DNA of 64,000 nt from NCBI GenBank assembly GCA_018907035.1, contig JACCIC010000028.1:1287501-1351500 (forward strand). Reading direction: 5' to 3'. A program made the position numbers and the translations under genes. This stretch comes from Sycobia sp. Sy_11. Lineage: Eukaryota > Arthropoda > Insecta > Hymenoptera > Epichrysomallidae. Below are positions 39,710-53,266 of the stretch, one piece after another; position 1 is the stretch's first letter, and each line of letters opens with the position of its first letter. Below the pieces are notes generated by a model. That model had not been told where the DNA came from, ran no database searches, and was given only the letters and a program-made list of their open reading frames with translations.

Positions 39710-42300
39710 ATGAGCATAGAAGTAGGCATTCATTAGCGATGCTGAAACGACGGATGTAAAGAAGGGCGCGCGGAAGGAGATGAGGACGGAAGCGACTTAA
39801 TAAGCGATCATTAATCTGGCGGCTCTTTAACCGAGTAATACATTATTCATCTTGTTCTGCACGTTCGATTTACATGCGTCTATGTTTGTCTATCTGTCCG
39901 TCTGTATGTTTGTGTACGCGCGCGTAAGGTTTTAAAAATGTGTCGGTGTACACCCCAATGGGAACCCGAGCCGATTCCGTGTAATCTTACGCGAGCAGCG
40001 GCGCGCTCCAGATGAGAGGCACTTACGCTGAAAAGAGCGGATGGATCAATGGGCGGCGATCATTGGCGAGAAATTTTAATTGTGTTATGTAGGTTTAATT
40101 GATACTGTTTTAAATAAGTTCGCGAGATATATGTGCTTGATGATGATTCATAAATACTGATGTCGATGATTATACATACATATATATAGACACACACACG
40201 AAAAGTATACGTAACGAATCCTCTATATACCGCAATAGAACAGAATCCCAGAAAATCAAAGACATCATTCTCTCTTCGTTATCGTTGGCTGGCCCTCTTC
40301 AACCCCCAAAATTTACGAGATAGACAGCAGTCGGATGTGAGCGCCGCTAATTTGCCGCTGGGCAAGAGAGAGAAATTTTCTCAGTTTATACGCGGGTTAA
40401 ATTTTTAACGAGGCACCGTTCTGTGCGCGCGCGCGTGTGTGTGTGTGTGTCTATGCATGCGCGCGCGCGTGCTCGTGGTGCACAGCGCACCGATAGCCCG
40501 CCCACGGATAATGTACGTTTGCTAACCCGACAAAGATAGCGGGGGTGTGCGCATTAACCCGGAATACAAAAGAGCCGTCGTAATAGAGGGGCGGGGTTGG
40601 ACGGGAGCGGGAGGCGGCAGGATTTGAGGCCGATTCATGGAAATTGAAACTTTGTTCTGGAGGCAGAAATTGCCGTATAATCGCGGGGTGGATATATTAT
40701 CGGCGCAAGTGTAAGGGATGGGTTTAATGGGTAATCGTGGGTGAGCGCGTGGTAAACGTATGGATAAAAATAAGGACACAAAAAAGAAACGCCAAAAAGG
40801 AGACGCTTCGCGTGTGGCGAATTTTAAGATCTGACTTTAATCGAATACGCAGTCGGGGATTTAGTTTTATTATTGCGGATCGCTAATATGTACATGACAA
40901 AAATAAATAATCGCGCCTTTGCTGCGGATCTGTATAGCGGCCCGGTCTCGACTACTCGATCAAATGACATATGATTTTCGAAAATATTTTACAATGCGCA
41001 CGGACCAGTGAAACTTTTCTATCCAGCTAGACGTGCCTACGTACATTTTTCAGAGCTCGTACAATCGATAATAAGTTGCGTCTATTTCATACGTACTTTA
41101 CTTAAAGCCGAACCTGACGGATTAAGTTGACGAACGGATTGCGGATATTTTTAGCGGTGCGCGATCAGCTGAACTCGGATGAGAAAATGCACTTGACTGC
41201 GAATTTGTGAAAAAGTTTGCAACATTGAGAAAGTACGGTCGGAAATAATTTCATCCTCGAACGCTGAAAATTATTTGGTAAGCTACAGATGCTCGAAATC
41301 GTGTTTATTTATCCGAGAACTAATGCCGTGTTATGTTTCTAATATTAGCGTCGAGCGCGAACCGATGACTCGGCCACACGGCTTTGTCAATGCAAATGTA
41401 TTACGGTTAAAAATACATTCTCGACTCATGTATACTGCTAATTTTAAGTTTAATTCTATATTCGAACGGAGTTTATCCGATGAACTTTTATTGACGAATA
41501 ATATTTTCAATAATAAGAGTTTTTTTACACGAGGTGCTGTTTAACGCGTGAAATATTTGGAATTTTCCTTTTACGAATCTTGTGGAATTGTTCGAATTCA
41601 ATTGACAATTAATTCGAAATCGTTACAAATCGAAGCTCACGTTTCATCAAATCGTAACGAATGACAGTCGGCGCCAATATAGTATCGTTTGAAATACCGT
41701 TGGAAATTACCCCAAAATTCCAAAACAGTAAATATTACGATTAGCTATCGACGTATTAGCGAACGAAAATCATAGATAACGAGTTTTCATAAGCAAAATC
41801 GACGATTCTTTGGCTCTCGAGCATTTACTTTTGATAAAAGAATATTTTTAATTATTTCACATTGCAGTAAATCTTTCTTACGTTTAACAAACGAAAAACT
41901 TTAAAGAAACTATCCTTTTAATGTATTTTTTCCTTTGTATTAGATTATTTTCTGCATAATATTTTAATAATTTCAATTCTAATTATACATAATCTATATC
42001 GAACTTATCGTAATTATTTTTCTTTTTTGAAGCTGCATTTTACGTAACGGCTGAAAGCAAAGAATTAATATATTTTAAGAGATCTGAGATCAATGTAAAA
42101 TTAATTTAGAACTCATTTGATTGCCATTCTTTGTATAGTATAAAAAAAATATATAATAAAAAGCGCATCCTCCCTCGCTCTTAAAGGCAATATCAACGCC
42201 CAATACAAATTGTACCGCCAAAGTGACCGAAACTTCATTGTCGACCTAAGAGTCAATGAGAAAAGTACGAGCTGCGCGTTCACTACGCATATACGCACGT
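38948..42300. other. Mixed non-coding stretch
   Basis: It contains a CG/TG alternating tract (38957-38998), a CA array (39157-39235), a second CG/TG tract (40422-40470) and CpG-rich sequence at 40300-40900. The rest is AT-rich without a recognisable gene. Confidence 0.5.
39157..39235. repeat. (CA)n array
   Basis: A pure CA run of about 40 units, the longest CA array in the second half of the window. Confidence 0.95.
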
Positions 42301-42496
42301 ACGCACATACATGCGCAAACATTTAGCTTCCCTTAAAGTCATACGCCTGGCGCAGGCTGCCCCACAAAGCAGTAAAATCTAAACGTCTCTGCGTTAGCCG
42401 GCCAAAAGACAACGACTCGCCCGGGCCTTTAGCCTGCGATGTACTTTGGGAAGTCCGCGCGCGTGCGTCAGCAACAGACACGAGTCTGTGGTACAG

Positions 42497-42545
<49 letters not shown>

Positions 42546-45284
42546 GAACGTCACGCATAATCGCCGGAGCTCGTGCGCGAGCGCCACTTCGTTAAACGAG
42601 GGGCGAATGGATAATTAACGCGCGCTCTCCCTCTCCTTTAGCTGCATAATAATTCTATTCCCAGATCCCCGGCCAGGCCGCGCTCCCGGAAATATCATCG
42701 CGAGCGTCGATCTTATTCCTGCTAAAGAAGCCGAGGCCAATGAAATGTAATATTAGGGGCGGGGGTTGCCGACGGGGCTGGCGCTGCCCTCGGCGGTGGT
42801 ATAACTCTCGAGAGGCACGCGTGGAGGACGGGACGGGCGGGGATGATATCGGATCTTTATTTCCTCTTCTTTATTTCCGCCTTCCTTCCCCTTCGCCCCT
42901 CCTCTCTATGGCTTTTAATTGAAAAAGGAATCGAAAGAGGTAAAGAGAGGGAGCTGGGGGGAGAGAGAGAGAGAGAAATAAAACGTGGAGAGGATAAGAA
43001 GATATGGCGAGTGGATGAAATGTGCAAGGGTCAAAATAAAGAAAAAAAAAAAAAAAAGAGGGAACGACGCAAATGGGCGCTTTTCAAATTAAAGGCGAAT
43101 GGAAGATGGGCATTGAAATATCTGTAATACAGATCTCGAATCGGCAAATATATAACGTAGTAGAATGGGAAAAATAAGAATTTTTCGTCGAGAATCCAGT
43201 GCGAACGCTTCATCATTCGTATATTCGTCAATGATATTGCACAATTAATAATTTATTTATAATTAGTAAATTATTAATACGTCAAATCGTGCATGCAGAG
43301 AAAATTATTTCGAAAATAGCTTGCCTCGTTCAGAATTCTACTCACGTGTGTATTATCTGCATAGTCAGACATCTTTATATAATACAAGCATTCGTATATA
43401 ATTAAAAAAATGCCCGTAGTGTTTATTTTCTCCCTCGTCCAACTTATATCGGGGAATACATTTTTTATTTTATTTTAAATTAATTAATTAAAAATTACAT
43501 TTTTTATTTTAAAAAACACAATTATCACACGTAGAAAATCTGTCCTTGATTTCGGAAAAATCGATCGAAAGCATAAGCTACGCACGCGCTACATAAATTC
43601 GGATTCGTATTAATTTAATCGGCTCCGCGCGTAATGTCGATTTCTTTGGGCGAGCGAAAGCTTTCAGCGAACTCGCGGTGCGCGCTTGAGAGATTACGGC
43701 ATAATGATAATCGTCGAGCGCATAAAATCACGCGGCGCCCTCGTTCGCCGGCGGTTGTAAAGTGCTTCTTCACGGAATTAATGAACTGCACTTTGTATAG
43801 TGATTTCTTTTCACTCCTGAAATTCAGCAACTTTGTATATATATATATATTTTTTTTTTGTTGAAAAATCTTATATAAAAGAAATTAGCCTGACTTTTAT
43901 AGCAGGTTTATGCAAGTTTGATGATACGTTCCCTGATAACGTATACTCGAGTCATCGAATGTTTTTTTTCCTCCCAACCACCTATAAGCGGGTGCAAAGT
44001 GAATTAAAGTTTATGCTTTATTCGCAGGAAATTAATTTATTATCGTATAATATAATTCAGCAGCGAGCCAAATGAACTTTTATCATGTGAACATTGATAA
44101 ATAACCCGTAACGCGTTTATGCAACGTTATACGACCCATAAATAATTAGAGTGTAACATTACCTGCCATTGTAACGATATGAATTTGAATGCCTTTATTA
44201 TAAAATAAAAAAGAATTTTTACACAAATTTCACGTATATTTGGGATTTAAACTACTTATATACGACGCCATAACTTTTATATTTAATTCATTGGAAAGGA
44301 ATAAAAAAAATTTCTCAATGTCTATACATAACAAAGTTGTAAAGCTTATCTTTATTGGATATTATGCTGAAAATATAAAAATATTATACGAATAAGCGAT
44401 TTTTACGAGCTTTAACAATAGGAAAATTTTTATACACTTTTCGCCTTATTCTTGCCAAACGTTCGTGCATAAAGCTGAGTACTTTTTCAAGTTTTGTTTG
44501 AAGATTAAGGCGAAATCCCGCGGTCATTGGCACTGATTTCGAGTGAAGGGAAAAATACAGCAGCTTCATTCGAAGAATCTTCGCACCTTGGTTATTCGCT
44601 TGTTTCCAGCGTTGCAAATTCGTATCGTGTGAGTATAATTTACCTTTGATCAATTTTTCGGTTTCGTTTACCTTCCATCCGGGCGAAAAAAATTCTTTTT
44701 GTCGTGTTCGAAAAAATACTAATTTTTTAATTTAACATAAAAAAAAACTTTTACAATTGCTTAGATTTCAGCGTGTCTCAGGTGGATTTTTGAATTCTAA
44801 AAAAAATCACTTAGATTTTTTAGAATCACGTAGAACTTTTAGAATTATAACAATCAAGAATCTGATATCTGCAGACAATGGCAATTAAACTATTTTCGAT
44901 TCCCAACCCCTTCGTAGGCGATCTATTTGCTCCCTTGAGCTTACGCAAATAAAAAAAAAATTTCAATCTATCCAAATAAGCCTCCAGTGTGTATAGTCGT
45001 GCAATCTCTCTTCCTCTTCTTTTACATCAATTTATTTCCCTGTCTCACTCACTCACCCGCTTTCTCAACCCGTCCTTCATGCCTTTATATACTCGCACGC
45101 CAGAGAAGATACGTCGCCCCCCCCCCGCCCAAGCTCGTAAAGACGAACGAGGTAAGGAGATAACGACGTGTTTTCCCGAGTTCTGTCTCTCTGCAGGAGA
45201 GAGAGAGAGAGAGAGAGAGAGAGCGATGGGCGGGGGGCTCGGAAGGTCTCCTCGCGAGTAGGATAGAAAAGAGCCCGACGTGCT

Positions 45285-45343
<59 letters not shown>

Positions 45344-45543
45344 GGCCATCGGCCTTATCCGCGAGGGTGGATGAAGAGCGAAGTAACGATAATAGGAAAG
45401 GGAGGGGGGATGGATTAGTGCGCCTCTCCCCACCTCTGCCGGAGCAATAGACGTATAACCTGCGCGAGCGACCGATGCCGTATTGCGCGCGCTGAGCGCA
45501 GCCGGAACGACTATCAGTTTTAAGATCTATGTGGGGCTAAATC

Positions 45544-45590
<47 letters not shown>

Positions 45591-46545
45591 TCGTTTATAA
45601 TACGGATTAAGTCGAAGTCGGCGAATCGAGCAGAGGTCGTTATCGTTAATTATAGGGGCGGATGAAAAAAAATGGCACGATCGATGCATGCGTACGATAT
45701 ACAATAATGATCGTGCGACGGCCAAGGGGGTGGGGATGAGAGGCTGAAATATCGCGCTCGTGCGTGTAAAAATTTTTACGCAATGCATAACCCGACTGTT
45801 ATATAAATTGATTTGACGCTCCCGTGTCCTTTATCGACCGAATGCAGCGCGACCCAACTTCTAAAAACGTTGCGTATGCACCTGTGTAGAATAGTAATAA
45901 AAAAAAGTTTATACGCGTCGCGGTAGTTTTGGTTACGAGCGCTCGTATAATCGTTCCCTTTGTATTCGCGCGTATAAATTATAGGCTGATTGAATTGAGA
46001 ATCTGGCTCATCGGTGGCAGGACTCGTACGGCCGAGGGGAGGACTTTTTTTGGGAAAGAAACAAACATCTGTTATTCTTTTTTTTTTTATTGACAATTTT
46101 ACTATGGAATTTTTTAATATCGCCTATATTGAAGTAAGTTACTATATTGACTCCTCGATTGTTTATACCATATTTCTCTTTGCGAAATTCGACTCAGTCG
46201 GCGTTTCTTCAATGGGGCGGCTCGAATCAATTCGGGCGAAAGCGTAAAACAAGAGAACGGCGTTCAAATCAAGTACACGGGCGTGCAAGCGAATTAAAAA
46301 TTTTAGCGACCAAAATGGCGTCATTCTAAATGAATGATCGACGTAAAGTTGCAAGTGTCATTAATACAGTAAACACATATAGCGCACGAATAACTCATCC
46401 GAAATCGAATATCAAGCGTTGGCGATGAAATTTTCGGTTTCATGGGTGATTACTTTTTTTTTTTTTTTTTGAACGATTTTACGAGTGTACGAATTCATGG
46501 AAGTTTTTCAAAAATTTATAATAGCGCTCGTGGTAAATTGAGCGA

Positions 46546-46600
<55 letters not shown>

Positions 46601-47211
46601 TATTAATAAATTGAATTCAGGGAGAAAAGCGCGCCGTTATATCTTGTGGCGCGTTTTCACTGGCTTTTTAAATAGCTTCATCCCGGGAGTTTTCTTTCAT
46701 CTCGGAAAATTTTATTCCCTCTCGCAGGGTTTATTAGTATGTAGTTTCTTTCTTTTTTTTTTTTTTTTATTTTTACCTTCAACACCCCCGCTCGCTTCGA
46801 GATCGCGCGCCGAGTTGCCCCTGTAATAAAAAGCTAAATCGCCGTTTATCCGCTATACCGGCGTCAGCGTAGAACGTTAGCGCGGCGCAATGAGAGATAT
46901 AAAACGCAGCGATTTTCCTTTCGGTTTTTTCCTCTTTTTTTTTTTTAACAATAGTTCCTTGTAAAATAAGTAAAGAGAAAAAAAGCATGAAATTATATAG
47001 AGAAGGATCGCCGGAATAAAGCGTTCGTTAATTTAGCTTACTTCTAGCTCTTACCTGCCCCCTGCCCCTCCCCAACCTATATAGAATCGCGCTGATAACG
47101 CGCGTACAATAACTCAGCTCGTGCTTTCGTATGCTCGCAACATACACGATGTGCATTTCCGCCCGGCGCGCAATTCTGCGACGTGAATTATGAATGTCGG
47201 TAACTCAGTCT

Positions 47212-47266
<55 letters not shown>

Positions 47267-48590
47267 CATACATATACATACATATTATATAAAACGCGGG
47301 ACGGGGAAAAATGTAGGATAATTTTTTCTTCGGCCCACTTTTACGAGATATTTTCATGAATATTGATCTCTTCGGGTTCCCTTGCGGTGGATCACGTAAA
47401 TTTGATTATTACTTCGCGATTAAAAGAAGAAAAAAAAGAGCGGATATGAAATTATGATCGGTTTTGGATTCTTTTTTTCCTTTCCTTACCTTACCATTTG
47501 ACGTATAAAGTGCGAATAAAAGTGAATTTCTAACAATCTCAATAAGGGACTGTCCAAGTGAAATTTTATCCAGAGAGCCAAACGAAGATAGTTGCATAAT
47601 TAATATTATGCATACAGCCAGAAAAGGACAATAAATTTTTCTTAATGATGGCCTTTATTTAAACATATTCTACATTGCTGCAAAGTTTCAAGTAAATTCA
47701 TGGAACGTTGTCGCAATGAGAAACTTTTTACAATTTCACAACCAATAATTTCCAATCGATGTAGCGTCAAATTGAAACAATGACGGCTTCGATTGTAAGC
47801 CGTATATATGCCCGTAAAGTCGGTAATATTTACAATCGTCTAATTCTTCTCGAGAACAAACTTTGTATGTCTATTTTACTTTTTAAATAAAATACAGGAT
47901 GACGACCATGATCAACTTTTGGTATATTTTTAAATTTAAATTTTTTTTCACATTCGTAATATTTGTCGAATCTGCTCGAACTTTGGCAGCGATAGGAAAT
48001 AGACGTAAATAAACGCGATTATTCTTTCTTGTTTTTTTTTTGCAGAATATCCGATCCACTAGATTTAAGATAACTTGATTTGATTTGAATAAATCTTACT
48101 TTCCTGGAATCGGTATTGTTACAATTTCTGCAAATGAAAATATTTACTTAATAATCGAAAATTTTGGTGATTAGTAATATGTAAGCATCGAACTATTCTC
48201 CGCTTGGTTCTGTCCTTAATTTGTCCCTGCTTTACATCGATCCAAAGCTTCGAGTGTATAAAGAGAACAGTCGACAGTTCATTAAGTTCATATGTTACTA
48301 TCTCATTCTTATTTCCAATCGAAATGTCTCGTGGAAAAAAAACTTCCTCGCCGCATTATTAACACGCGTTCGCACTTCACGATCAGTTTCAAGCATAACA
48401 TATAAATTCCCACTCACTTCAATTGCACTCTTACGCTCCTGTCGTAAGTTTCAAAATGAAGGTAATAATTTCGATCACTCATAGTCTTAAAAAAAACTTA
48501 CTCGTAAAATTTCACAACGTTAGAACTATTATATACATATGGTAATATCATTATACAAATTGTACGAAATTCGTTCGACGCCGACTTTTT
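42300..48590. other. Alternating CpG-rich patches and AT-rich sequence
   Basis: CpG-rich patches lie at 42300-43060 and 45100-45760. TA arrays lie at 42501-42541, 45299-45341, 45550-45587, 46549-46597 and 47216-47262. A short hairpin (TTCTAAAAAAAATC / GATTTTTTAGAA) spans 44794-44826. A repeat-free minus frame of 89 codons at 44384-44653 resembles no protein I know. Confidence 0.45.
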
Positions 48591-49860
48591 CTGCTTACTC
48601 GAGATAATACGGGGAGTTCTTCCTCCCTGTCGGAGGAGGAGGAGGAGGGAGGCCACAACTACAGGAGCACGTGGGACGTGCGCGCGCGCGCCCGCGCCTG
48701 TCTGCTCATCTCGGCGCGCAGACACACCGACGTCATTTGCGACCTCCAGACCTCTAAGGACACACCTTCATTCGCTTTCGGTCGAATTCACCCTCTCTGT
48801 TCCTCTCTACACCCTTTCCTTCGCAGCGCATAAGTCCTGGATTTTTCGCAGAAATGATGCGTCGATGCGGGCGGTAGGACCAAAGCGCAGTCTTCCTTTC
48901 TCGCGCTTTCGCGGAAAGTGTCCTCATAGCGGATCGACGGATTAGGCAAATGATGCGTAGAGCGTGTTGCTCACCCGACGCACGTTCTGGCGCTTCTCGA
49001 TTATCATTCACTTTCGTTGGACATTCCATTATATTCCGGTTTTTATCAGCCGAATGCATGTAAGGTGTATAGTTACTCTCGACGGTTGCATTACGCTTTT
49101 GACGAGACTGTGACTGAACTTTAAGAAAGTGGCGTGAAAAGATTTTTTTTTCTCCGACGCATAAAATCTACCTTTTCTGTGAACTGCGATTAATTTGCGG
49201 TTCTTTTCACGGAAAAACGCTATTCATTAGTGTGGCTGTGTGCTTCTGATGAAATATCTAAAAATACATCTTGCTCGAATGAAAACAGAGCTATTTTAGA
49301 AGGAATAAATGATCTAGTTTGAGAAATTTTTTTTATATAGAAGAAGAAAAATTTAGATTTTGTTTTTAATTAGTAATATTAGCATAAAGTTAATTTTTCC
49401 ATCCCCTCATTGTGTACAGGAAAATCTGAAACGATGAAGTTATAAACGTTTTTTTTTTTTGTTAATTTTTCAATTTTTTTAGCATGTAAATTGTATCTAT
49501 AGTATTCAAGAACTTAATGCAATTGATCACCACGACATCACTATGAAAATTGATAATTAAATAACATTTTCATGCGATCGAATTTGTCCTATAAAAATCA
49601 CGAAAAAGAACTAATTTAATTGTTGATATAATGAAACGAAAATTGCAACGAAACATTCGGTGACGTGAAAATGAAAATCACATATAACTATAGTAGAGAT
49701 TCTTCTATAATTTCGAGGGAAAAAAAATCAGGTGGGGCCGACGAAAGACTAATTAAAGTACAACCATTAATTTGCCTCATAAAGTAAACTCGCTCGTCAA
49801 CCATCGGTGAGTCAGGCAAGAAAACGAGAAGCAATATCGCGAAATAAGGGCGCACGCTAC

Positions 49861-49916
<56 letters not shown>

Positions 49917-50300
49917 ACTATTATCGTAGGTAAGTCCAGGGGCCGGGTAGTAAAAGTCCGCGCGGCTTCCGCCGCCCCGGCGGTGAGCGAAGGAACGGGA
50001 AAGGGTTGGCAAACGAGTCGGTCGGCGCTGGCAATTCACGCGCTCCGGCTGTCGGAGGCGAAGGGCATATAAACCGTGTATTTATATCTCTAAATAACGG
50101 AGCAAATGAAGGAGAGTCGGCGCGGAAAACAAGGAACGGGGGATCTTCAGCGGCAACGCGCGGCGAAACATAGATATACGAGCGAGGGCCCATAAAGGAC
50201 GGGAAAATGGGGCGATTGAGGAACTCGAAGGTCCACACGAGACTCCGTTGAACGTTATATATATATACTAGCATCCCCCGTCTCGGCTTCACACGAGGTA
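48590..50300. other. CpG-rich patches around AT-rich core
   Basis: 48600-49060 and 49920-50290 are GC-rich. 49100-49800 is AT-rich. A TA array spans 49863-49914. No coding exon is convincing. Confidence 0.45.
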
Positions 50301-50528
50301 GTAATTTAATCGAGTTCTTAAGCAGTTCAATAATATCGAAGATAAATGTACTGAATATATAAATCTAAAATCCTATAGATAATTTATCTATCGTCGCATT
50401 AGTATAAAAACTGCTTAAAAGCATTGTCCAATACAAAAGGGTATTTCGCAGACTATTTTATACAACATATATATCGTAATATAGTTTCCGGCTCATTGGT
50501 AAGTAACTTCCTATTTTGCCATCAAACT

Positions 50529-50575
50529 AAAAAAAACATAGTAGCCTATGTGACTCAGAAGATAATATAACGTGT
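50529..50575 (+). mobile_element. RTE-type non-LTR retrotransposon tail fragment
   Basis: It contains AAACATAGTAGCCTATGTGA followed by AGATAATATAAC. This is the pattern I know from the 3' end of insect RTE-like elements and derived short elements. It is a degenerate fragment without coding sequence. A related copy lies about 540 bp downstream. Confidence 0.4.
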
Positions 50576-50663
50576 AAAAACAAAAATATAACTGTGAAGA
50601 CAAATTATATTTAGTATGATTTGGAATAAAACTATTTTATAATAGAAGATGAATCGAGAGCGA

Positions 50664-50665
50664 GA

Positions 50666-50707
<42 letters not shown>

Positions 50708-50708
50708 T

Positions 50709-50764
<56 letters not shown>
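50664..50764. repeat. (GA)n array, interrupted
   Basis: Two GA runs split by CGAGAGAGATAGCG and followed by a GAGT tetramer run (50764-50778). Confidence 0.95.
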
Positions 50765-50767
<3 letters not shown>

Positions 50768-51079
50768 GTGAGTGAGTGACAGAAAGAGAGTATCATAGTT
50801 CCCAAAAAAAATTTAATGTACAAAAATCAAAAGATATACAAAGGTGTGAGTAGAACAAAAAGGATTATACCGACTAAAATTACACCTTCTTTAGAATACA
50901 AATTCCAAAGTTGGATATGACCATTTAAACGAGCTGACCTGGTATTAATAGTTTATGCTGTGAGTACTTTGAGTGGATATTCGACATAATTTAAGACGCC
51001 AGCTATTGGCCGTTGCTGAAATGAACTGGCAAGTCCGTGGACTGTGCTTTTAATTTAATGATGAAAGTAAAATGATTTT

Positions 51080-51190
51080 CAATAAAAAACATAGGCTATG
51101 TTCTTCCGAAGATAATATAGAATACATATTTCGAAATTGCAAATCAATCGGTTCAGTAGTTTTTTTATTTAACGTGCACAAACAAAAGCA
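51080..51190 (+). mobile_element. RTE-type non-LTR retrotransposon tail fragment
   Basis: AAACATAGGCTATGTTCTTC, then GAAGATAATATAG and AATCGGTTCAGTAGTTTTT (51146-51164), occur in the order seen at the 3' ends of RTE-clade elements in insects. Only the tail remains and no reverse transcriptase is present. Confidence 0.5.
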
Positions 51191-51304
51191 CGCTTTGTCT
51201 TTACAAATTAGTATGATATATATATATATGTATTCAAGAGTTCGTACTTACGTGCAAGGAATGTATGTTCGGTGGTAAATAAAAATCACAAGATGAAGTC
51301 TATA

Positions 51305-52100
51305 TGTTAACATGTATTTATTAAAAGAAAAATAATGGCATAAAAAACCTCCACTCAGTGAGTGGAGGAAAAAGCCGAAATTAATGTTAAGAAAACAGTA
51401 CTATTTATTGAGATAATTAGGTTTGAACACGAGATCAGCTGATCGCTATATATCTACAACGCAAGTAATAATAGATCAATAAATAATAGCTAACGCTTAC
51501 AAAGGAATTATATTAACACAATTTTACGTTATAAAATAGAGCCGCTAAGAATTTAATATATAAACTCACGGAGTACTCCGATGCGCGCGAATCGAGCGTC
51601 AGCGAGTCCAGATACTCGCGTAGCTCGTGAGGTCCATTAGGGGAAGAGGTGCTCCGCGAATACCTCCTACTCTGCGTTGCGGCCCCGACGTCTCGGGCAC
51701 GGTTTTACTCCTAACCGCAACGGCAGCCAACGGGCACAAAGCCGCCGGGAGCACTCTCGGATTTCCGTATCAAACGGAATTTCCACAAGGGCAAGGTCCC
51801 TTGTCCCGCTGATGCGCCAATGTTGCTTCAAAACCCAGCTGTGCACAAACACACACGCACACATACACACAACGCCGATAAGCTTACAAATTAATATTAA
51901 AACTAAAAGCGTGAATCAAGTAACAAATAATTCTTGAGCTCGAACGGTAGCTACGAATCGCGACGACGGCCGAACATAAAGTGTTCTTCCTTCGCTCAGC
52001 AAAAATCCTGGAAGCGATGCGACACAGCGAAGACTTCAAAAAAAAGACCATAATTTCTAAAGGAGGGGCTCGACGCCAGGTAAGCTTCTCCACACTATAG
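51305..52100 (-). mobile_element. Possible retroelement remnant on the minus strand
   Basis: On the minus strand, ACATTGGCGCATCAGCGGGA (around 51805-51824) resembles an LTR end plus primer-binding site. AATAAA signals occur near 51410 and 51315, and CATGTTAACA lies at the end. A perfect 10-bp-arm hairpin (CCTCCACTCA / TGAGTGGAGG) is at about 51351-51371. No coding domain is visible and the boundaries are uncertain. Confidence 0.22.
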
Positions 52101-52263
52101 GCTTTGGAAAATGGTCCTATGGTCTCTCGAAATGGGCATCCGTCGCATGTGTTCAACACCGGCGCGCCCATTCGGATACAGAACGCCTTACTTAAAAGGC
52201 CACATTCAGATATTTCATTAATGGCCCTTGTAAATGACCTTTTCTCATTGAGACGAGGAAGCC

Positions 52264-52265
<2 letters not shown>

Positions 52266-52298
<33 letters not shown>

Positions 52299-52337
52299 CT
52301 AGAGTGAGCGCGGCGGAGAGACAGAGAGCGCGCAGGC

Positions 52338-52378
<41 letters not shown>

Positions 52379-52479
52379 CGAGAGTGAGCGCGGCGGAGAG
52401 ACAGAGAGCGCGCAGGCAGTAGAGAGAGAGAGAGAGAGGGCTAGAGCGAGCGCGGCGGAGAGACAGAGAGCGCGCAGGC

Positions 52480-52517
<38 letters not shown>
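52266..52517. repeat. Compound minisatellite, three 46-bp units separated by GA arrays
   Basis: Unit cores at 52296-52341, 52376-52421 and 52438-52483 are nearly identical (GGGC[T/G]AGAG[T/C]GAGCGCGGC ... GCAGGCAGTA). They are separated by (GA)n of different length, giving offsets of 80 and 62 bp. This is typical of a length-variable tandem locus. Confidence 0.8.
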
Positions 52518-52518
<1 letters not shown>

Positions 52519-52544
52519 GGGATAGTCGTCACTTAGCCAGCCTA

Positions 52545-52575
52545 GCCATCATAGTTCCGCTTCGAGAGGTGAGCG
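52545..52575 (+). promoter_or_regulatory. Possible 5' UTR exon end (donor-like site)
   Basis: Just after the GA-rich minisatellite, CTTCGAGAG|GTGAGCGA has a donor-like form. GA arrays followed by a short exon with a GTGAGY donor are common around insect promoters. There is no direct support for transcription. Confidence 0.15.
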
Positions 52576-53266
52576 ACATATGTTCGGATGGCTCGAACAT
52601 TCCGTCTTTCAAATAGTACTGACATTTTATTATTAATTAAATTGAAATATTAAATATTGATGTTAATTTTAAGTTTCTAGAGAATACTTTGTAATAAATA
52701 TTAGATTATATTACGTAAAATCGATTCTTGAATCACATATAAAATTTCTAAGGTCAAGAAAATTAAATGATATGGATTCTTTGAAAATAAGATGGAATTT
52801 CTTTTAGACCTTTTTAGTTTAGACTTATTTACTTTCTTAATAAATTAAATGTATGAAGTTTAAAAGTTATGTAATATTAAACCATAGATTTATGTCGAAA
52901 TTTGAAACACATGTAAACAAATAAGCGAATGATATTAAACCTATTTATGTTAGCGAGCGACGTTGTGTTTATAGTTTAAGAAAAAAATGTATACAATTGA
53001 CTCGGGTGCGAGATTATCTCGGACAAAAGCGGCTGCGAAATAAATAATTTCATGATACGTTGAATGAAACGAAATTTTTCGTTGTAAAGCAAAGGCAAGA
53101 AAAGAGAGATTTTGAAATGTTTAAATTTAAGAAAAATTCTATATTTCTAAGCGACTATAAAAATAGAAGTCGATGAAAAAGGCGCCTAAAAATCGCGAGC
53201 AGACTCTCGTTATAGGCCAAAGTACGTGTACAAATAAGGTATACACATTGATCCGTGCCGTGACGG

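Noticed and set aside
44794..44826. Short AT hairpin TTCTAAAAAAAATC/GATTTTTTAGAA
   Set aside because: Such short AT-rich stems are expected often by chance in sequence of this composition.
48754..49059. Minus frame of 101 codons with mixed composition
   Set aside because: It is not repetitive, but there is no domain, no splice sites that fit and no conserved motif, so evidence is too weak to call a gene.
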